DNA of 64,000 bases from Lactobacillus selangorensis. GTDB lineage: Bacteria > Bacillota > Bacilli > Lactobacillales > Lactobacillaceae. Location: NCBI RefSeq assembly GCF_001437205.1, contig NZ_JQAZ01000008.1:20420-84419 (forward strand), read 5' to 3'. The notes below the pieces were generated by a model. That model had not been told where the DNA came from. It saw only the letters and a list, made by a program, of their open reading frames with translations, and searched no databases. Below, piece by piece: positions 61,545 through 64,000 of the stretch. The translations under genes and the position numbers were made by a program. How positions within the stretch are numbered: position 1 is the stretch's first letter; every line of letters begins with the position of its first letter.

Positions 61545-62291
61545 ATGCTCCAAGGATTGTCACAGCTCTGTCTATGCGCTGCTTTATTTGCGCCGCTTCA
61601 TATCGAATCGATTCCGGAAATCACAATTGCACCGATTGAAGTCGAAATTGCGCCGTTTGAATTACAAGCACCTGTGCCGACCGCAACAGATTCGTCCAGT
61701 ACGGCGTCTTTTGCGATCATTCCAGAGCCGCCCTGCGAGCTGACAGCCCAACAGCGAACATTCATTGAACGGCTCGGCCAGGAAACGGCTACCGTTCGTC
61801 AAGCCGATTTATATCCGTCGGTGATGATTGCCCAGGCTATTTTGGAGAGTGATTGGGGCCGCAGCCGTCTATCGCAGACGCCCAATTGGAATTTGTTCGG
61901 GATTAAGGGCAATGACACGCAATGGACGACCCGTGAAGAAGGCAGTGAGGGGCGTTCCTATTGGACACAGGCTGGTTTTCGTCAGCAGGCTTCCATGGAA
62001 GAAGCTGTTCATGATTATGCAGCCTTGCTAGGAAATTCGCCTTATTATTGGGGGACGCATCGCAGTCAGACACTTTCTTATCAGGAGGCTGCTCATTTTT
62101 TGACGGGCCGCTATGCGACCGATCATTTATATGGGGTAAAGGTAATCAGCTTGATTCAGCGGTATCAGCTGACCCGATTTGATGCTGCGCCGCCAAAAGA
62201 AAAACGCCAGATTGATTTCTGGCGTTTGAGTCATCCACTGGTGCTAACTAGTAATTGGAATATTTGGTTGCAGAATCATTTCTTAGGCTGA
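61545..62291 (+). CDS. GH73 endo-beta-N-acetylglucosaminidase (peptidoglycan hydrolase)
   Basis: 248 residues. A short N-terminal hydrophobic stretch (~4-18, LSQLCLCAALFAP) may be a weak signal or anchor. A Pro/Ile/Glu linker (~20-65) is followed by the GH73 domain (~75-215): YPSVMIAQAILESDWGRS with the catalytic Glu, NWNLFGIKG, and YWTQAGFRQQASMEEAVHDYA, TGRYATDHLYGVKV. Cleaves GlcNAc-MurNAc chains during growth or separation. No wall-binding repeats. AAGGAGG precedes ATG. Its last 16 bases overlap the convergent fumC gene. Confidence 0.88.
   Translation: MLQGLSQLCLCAALFAPLHIESIPEITIAPIEVEIAPFELQAPVPTATDSSSTASFAIIPEPPCELTAQQRTFIERLGQETATVRQADLYPSVMIAQAILESDWGRSRLSQTPNWNLFGIKGNDTQWTTREEGSEGRSYWTQAGFRQQASMEEAVHDYAALLGNSPYYWGTHRSQTLSYQEAAHFLTGRYATDHLYGVKVISLIQRYQLTRFDAAPPKEKRQIDFWRLSHPLVLTSNWNIWLQNHFLG
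62202..62227 (-). terminator. fumC terminator inside the GH73 coding end
   Basis: AAACGCCAGA (62202-62211) and TCTGGCGTTT (62218-62227) form a 10-bp hairpin; on the minus strand it is followed by TTTTCTTTT. It lies in the last 90 bases of the GH73 gene. Confidence 0.7.
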
Positions 62292-63655
62292 CTGTTTGTC
62301 ATGGCCAGCGGGTCGACCCATGTGTCGAATTGTGCCGCTGTGACAAAGCCGGCTGCGAGGGCGGCTGTCCGCAGGGAGCTGCCGTCTCGTTGTGCTTTTT
62401 GAGCGATTTGAGCACTTTTTTCATAACCGATGTGCGGACTGAGCGCCGTGACAGTCATCAGCGACCGGTCAACAAGTTCGGTCATCCGTTTCTGGTTAAC
62501 GGTAATTCCCTGAACGAGTTTGGTATCGACAGAAGCGATACTTTCGGTTAAGAGCGTCACACTTTCGAGGAACGTCGCAATCAAAACGGGTTTGTAGACA
62601 TTTAACTCGAAATTACCTTGGCTGGCGGCAAATCCGATTGTGGTATCGTTGCCCATCACACGGGCGACAACCATTGTCAGCGCTTCAATCTGGGTTGGAT
62701 TGACTTTGCCGGGCATGATTGACGAGCCCGGTTCGTTGGCCGGAATGTTGATTTCGTCATAGCCGGCTCTGGGGCCGCTTGCCAGAAAGCGAATATCGTT
62801 GCCGATTTTCAATAGATCGGCAGCAAGTGCCTTTAAGGTGCCATGCACAATTACCAGCGGGCTATGCGAAGTCAGTCCCTGAAACTTGTTAGGGGCAGCT
62901 TTAAAGGGTACTTGATAAAGGTCCGTTAAGGCCGCAACAACAGTCTGGTCGAAGTGCTCAGGCGTATTGAGCCCAGTACCGACTGCGGTTCCGCCAATCG
63001 GCAGTTCGAGTAGGGTGATTTGCACCTGTTTGAGCGCATCGAGGTCATGCTGCAGGCTGCTGACCCAGCCAGATACTTCTTGGCCGAATGTCAGGGGTGT
63101 AGCATCTTGCAGATGAGTGCGCCCGATTTTAACGACGGCTTGGTAGTCAGTTTGCTTAGCTTGGAAACTAGCAATCAGGTGTTCCAGAACGGGATACAAC
63201 TTCTGCAGACTTTCATAAGCCGCAATTTGCATGGCCGTTGGAAAGGTATCATTCGAACTCTGCGAATGGTTGACATCGTCATTGGGATGCAAGGATTGCT
63301 GCGGATCAATCTGTTTAGCAACGTGGACAATGACTTCATTTACATTCATATTGGTTTGCGTTCCGCTCCCAGTTTGATAAACAACGAGCGGAAAATCGGC
63401 TTTTGAGTCTTCACGAAGCAGATAATCGACTGTTTTGATGATTAACTGTGCCTTGTCAGTGTCCAAAACTTGCAATTGGGTGTTAGCCTGTGCAGCGGCT
63501 TTTTTGATATTGAGTAGGGCCGTAATAACGGCATAAGGCATTTTCGGCCCGATTTTAAAATTCTGACGGCTCCGCTCGGTTTGCGGACCCCATGGGGCAT
63601 CAATCGGGATTTGGACGGGCCCAAGCGCATCTTCTTCTGTCCGGTATTTTTCCAT
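62276..63655 (-). CDS. fumC: Class II fumarate hydratase
   Basis: 459 residues, normal length for the iron-free homotetrameric fumarase that interconverts fumarate and malate. Conserved landmarks: GSGTQTNMNVNEV, HPNDDVNHSQSSNDTFPTAM, KIGRTHLQDATPLT with catalytic His, and the flexible SS loop PGSSIMPGKVNPTQ carrying the catalytic Ser. AAGGAGTGAATTCAA precedes ATG. Single gene; lactobacilli use it in malate/fumarate metabolism or succinate formation. Confidence 0.95.
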   Translation of the reverse strand: MEKYRTEEDALGPVQIPIDAPWGPQTERSRQNFKIGPKMPYAVITALLNIKKAAAQANTQLQVLDTDKAQLIIKTVDYLLREDSKADFPLVVYQTGSGTQTNMNVNEVIVHVAKQIDPQQSLHPNDDVNHSQSSNDTFPTAMQIAAYESLQKLYPVLEHLIASFQAKQTDYQAVVKIGRTHLQDATPLTFGQEVSGWVSSLQHDLDALKQVQITLLELPIGGTAVGTGLNTPEHFDQTVVAALTDLYQVPFKAAPNKFQGLTSHSPLVIVHGTLKALAADLLKIGNDIRFLASGPRAGYDEINIPANEPGSSIMPGKVNPTQIEALTMVVARVMGNDTTIGFAASQGNFELNVYKPVLIATFLESVTLLTESIASVDTKLVQGITVNQKRMTELVDRSLMTVTALSPHIGYEKSAQIAQKAQRDGSSLRTAALAAGFVTAAQFDTWVDPLAMTNSQPKK

Positions 63656-63758
63656 TTGAATTCACTCCTTTATTTCTATAGATAGTATAAAGCAGTCTAT
63701 CAATCGAAATCGATTTTTTCAAAGTTGAAAGTAATTTACAGAAAATCTCAAAAATTGT

Positions 63759-63787
63759 TTGACATGAATTTCATGGCATGCTATTCT
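63759..63787 (+). promoter_or_regulatory. rRNA-type promoter P1
   Basis: TTGACA (63759-63764), 17-base spacer, TATTCT (63782-63787). First of three tandem strong promoters with no gene after them in the window. Confidence 0.75.
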
Positions 63788-63842
63788 AGTAAAGTTGTTT
63801 GTTACAGCAAAACAATTTTCAATTGCTTGCTTAAATATTATG

Positions 63843-63871
63843 TTGACATGCAGGTGAAAAGATGTTATTCT
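63843..63871 (+). promoter_or_regulatory. rRNA-type promoter P2
   Basis: TTGACA (63843-63848), 17-base spacer, TATTCT (63866-63871). Confidence 0.75.
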
Positions 63872-63920
63872 TTAAAAGTTGTCGTTTCAAAACACAACGT
63901 TTTCAGAAATAAAAAAGTTG

Positions 63921-63949
63921 TTGACAACATCAAAACATTTTGTTACTAT
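63921..63949 (+). promoter_or_regulatory. rRNA-type promoter P3
   Basis: TTGACA (63921-63926), 17-base spacer, TACTAT (63944-63949). Confidence 0.75.
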
Positions 63950-63957
63950 TAAGTAGT

Positions 63958-64000
63958 TGTCGATTGAGGCAATTACATCAGTAGACCTTTGAAAACTGAA
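63958..64000 (+). other. Probable 5' leader of a ribosomal RNA operon
   Basis: The window ends in ACCTTTGAAAACTGAA, a sequence commonly found in the leader just before 16S rRNA in Lactobacillales. With three perfect TTGACA promoters upstream this predicts rrs starting shortly past base 64000. The whole 345-base stretch from fumC holds no credible gene. Confidence 0.7.

Noticed and set aside
63725..63952. 75-residue ORF at the right end
   Set aside because: It overlaps three tandem promoters, has no ribosome site and reads as low-complexity peptide.

Overview
The window looks like chromosomal DNA of a Lactobacillaceae bacterium (low to moderate GC, AGGAGG-type ribosome binding sites, many short intrinsic terminators). 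Supporting signs are mannose-family PTS genes, cre-type catabolite sites, a MurE/aspartate racemase pair of the kind expected for L-Lys/D-Asp peptidoglycan, PepF, an LCP protein, GH73, and a Lactobacillales-type rRNA leader at the right edge. The species cannot be fixed from the sequence. No CRISPR array, prophage or insertion sequence was seen.

Bases 1-24,700 form a plant-glycan catabolic island. It starts with the end of the L-rhamnose operon (rhaA fragment, rhaD) and a YczE-like membrane protein. Then come two GH3 + GH78 alpha-L-rhamnosidase modules: an AT-rich one with an MFS importer (3.3-8.7 kb) and a GC-richer inverted one (11.2-15.7 kb). galM, a GH2 beta-galactosidase-like enzyme, a GH43 enzyme, a second MFS importer broken by a frameshift, and a sugar-esterase-like hydrolase follow. 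Four AraC regulators are interleaved with these genes and cre sites lie in several promoters. None of the glycosidases has a signal peptide, so the likely plan is import of small glycosides followed by cytosolic deglycosylation, with rhamnose feeding the rha pathway.

Bases 24,700-48,000 are mostly housekeeping and envelope genes: a UPF0316 protein, a VanR/VanS-like two-component system, murE-racD, nagA, a serine hydrolase with an RlmM-like methyltransferase, a CsbB-type glycosyltransferase/membrane protein/YfhO cassette for polymer glycosylation, an RpiR regulator, a zinc- or manganese-type ABC importer, a DUF960 protein, pepF and an LCP ligase. Intergenic DNA here holds two tandem 110-bp hairpin repeats, a candidate small RNA and a 58-residue membrane protein.

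Bases 47,600-55,900 hold a LacI regulator with a very divergent dihydroorotate-oxidase-like flavoprotein, divergent from a sugar operon: mannose-family PTS IIB-IIC-IID-IIA, an unrecognised 665-residue TIM-barrel-like putative glycosidase, and an AgaS-type SIS isomerase/deaminase. The layout resembles galacto-N-biose operons, but the usual GH35 enzyme is replaced. This is the best candidate for an undescribed system.

Bases 56,000-64,000 carry a hypothetical protein, a degenerate SDR, a HAD phosphatase, a second HSL-type esterase, signal peptidase I, an ABC-F ATPase, a GH73 glucosaminidase convergent with and overlapping fumC, and three tandem strong promoters that probably drive an rRNA operon just outside the window.
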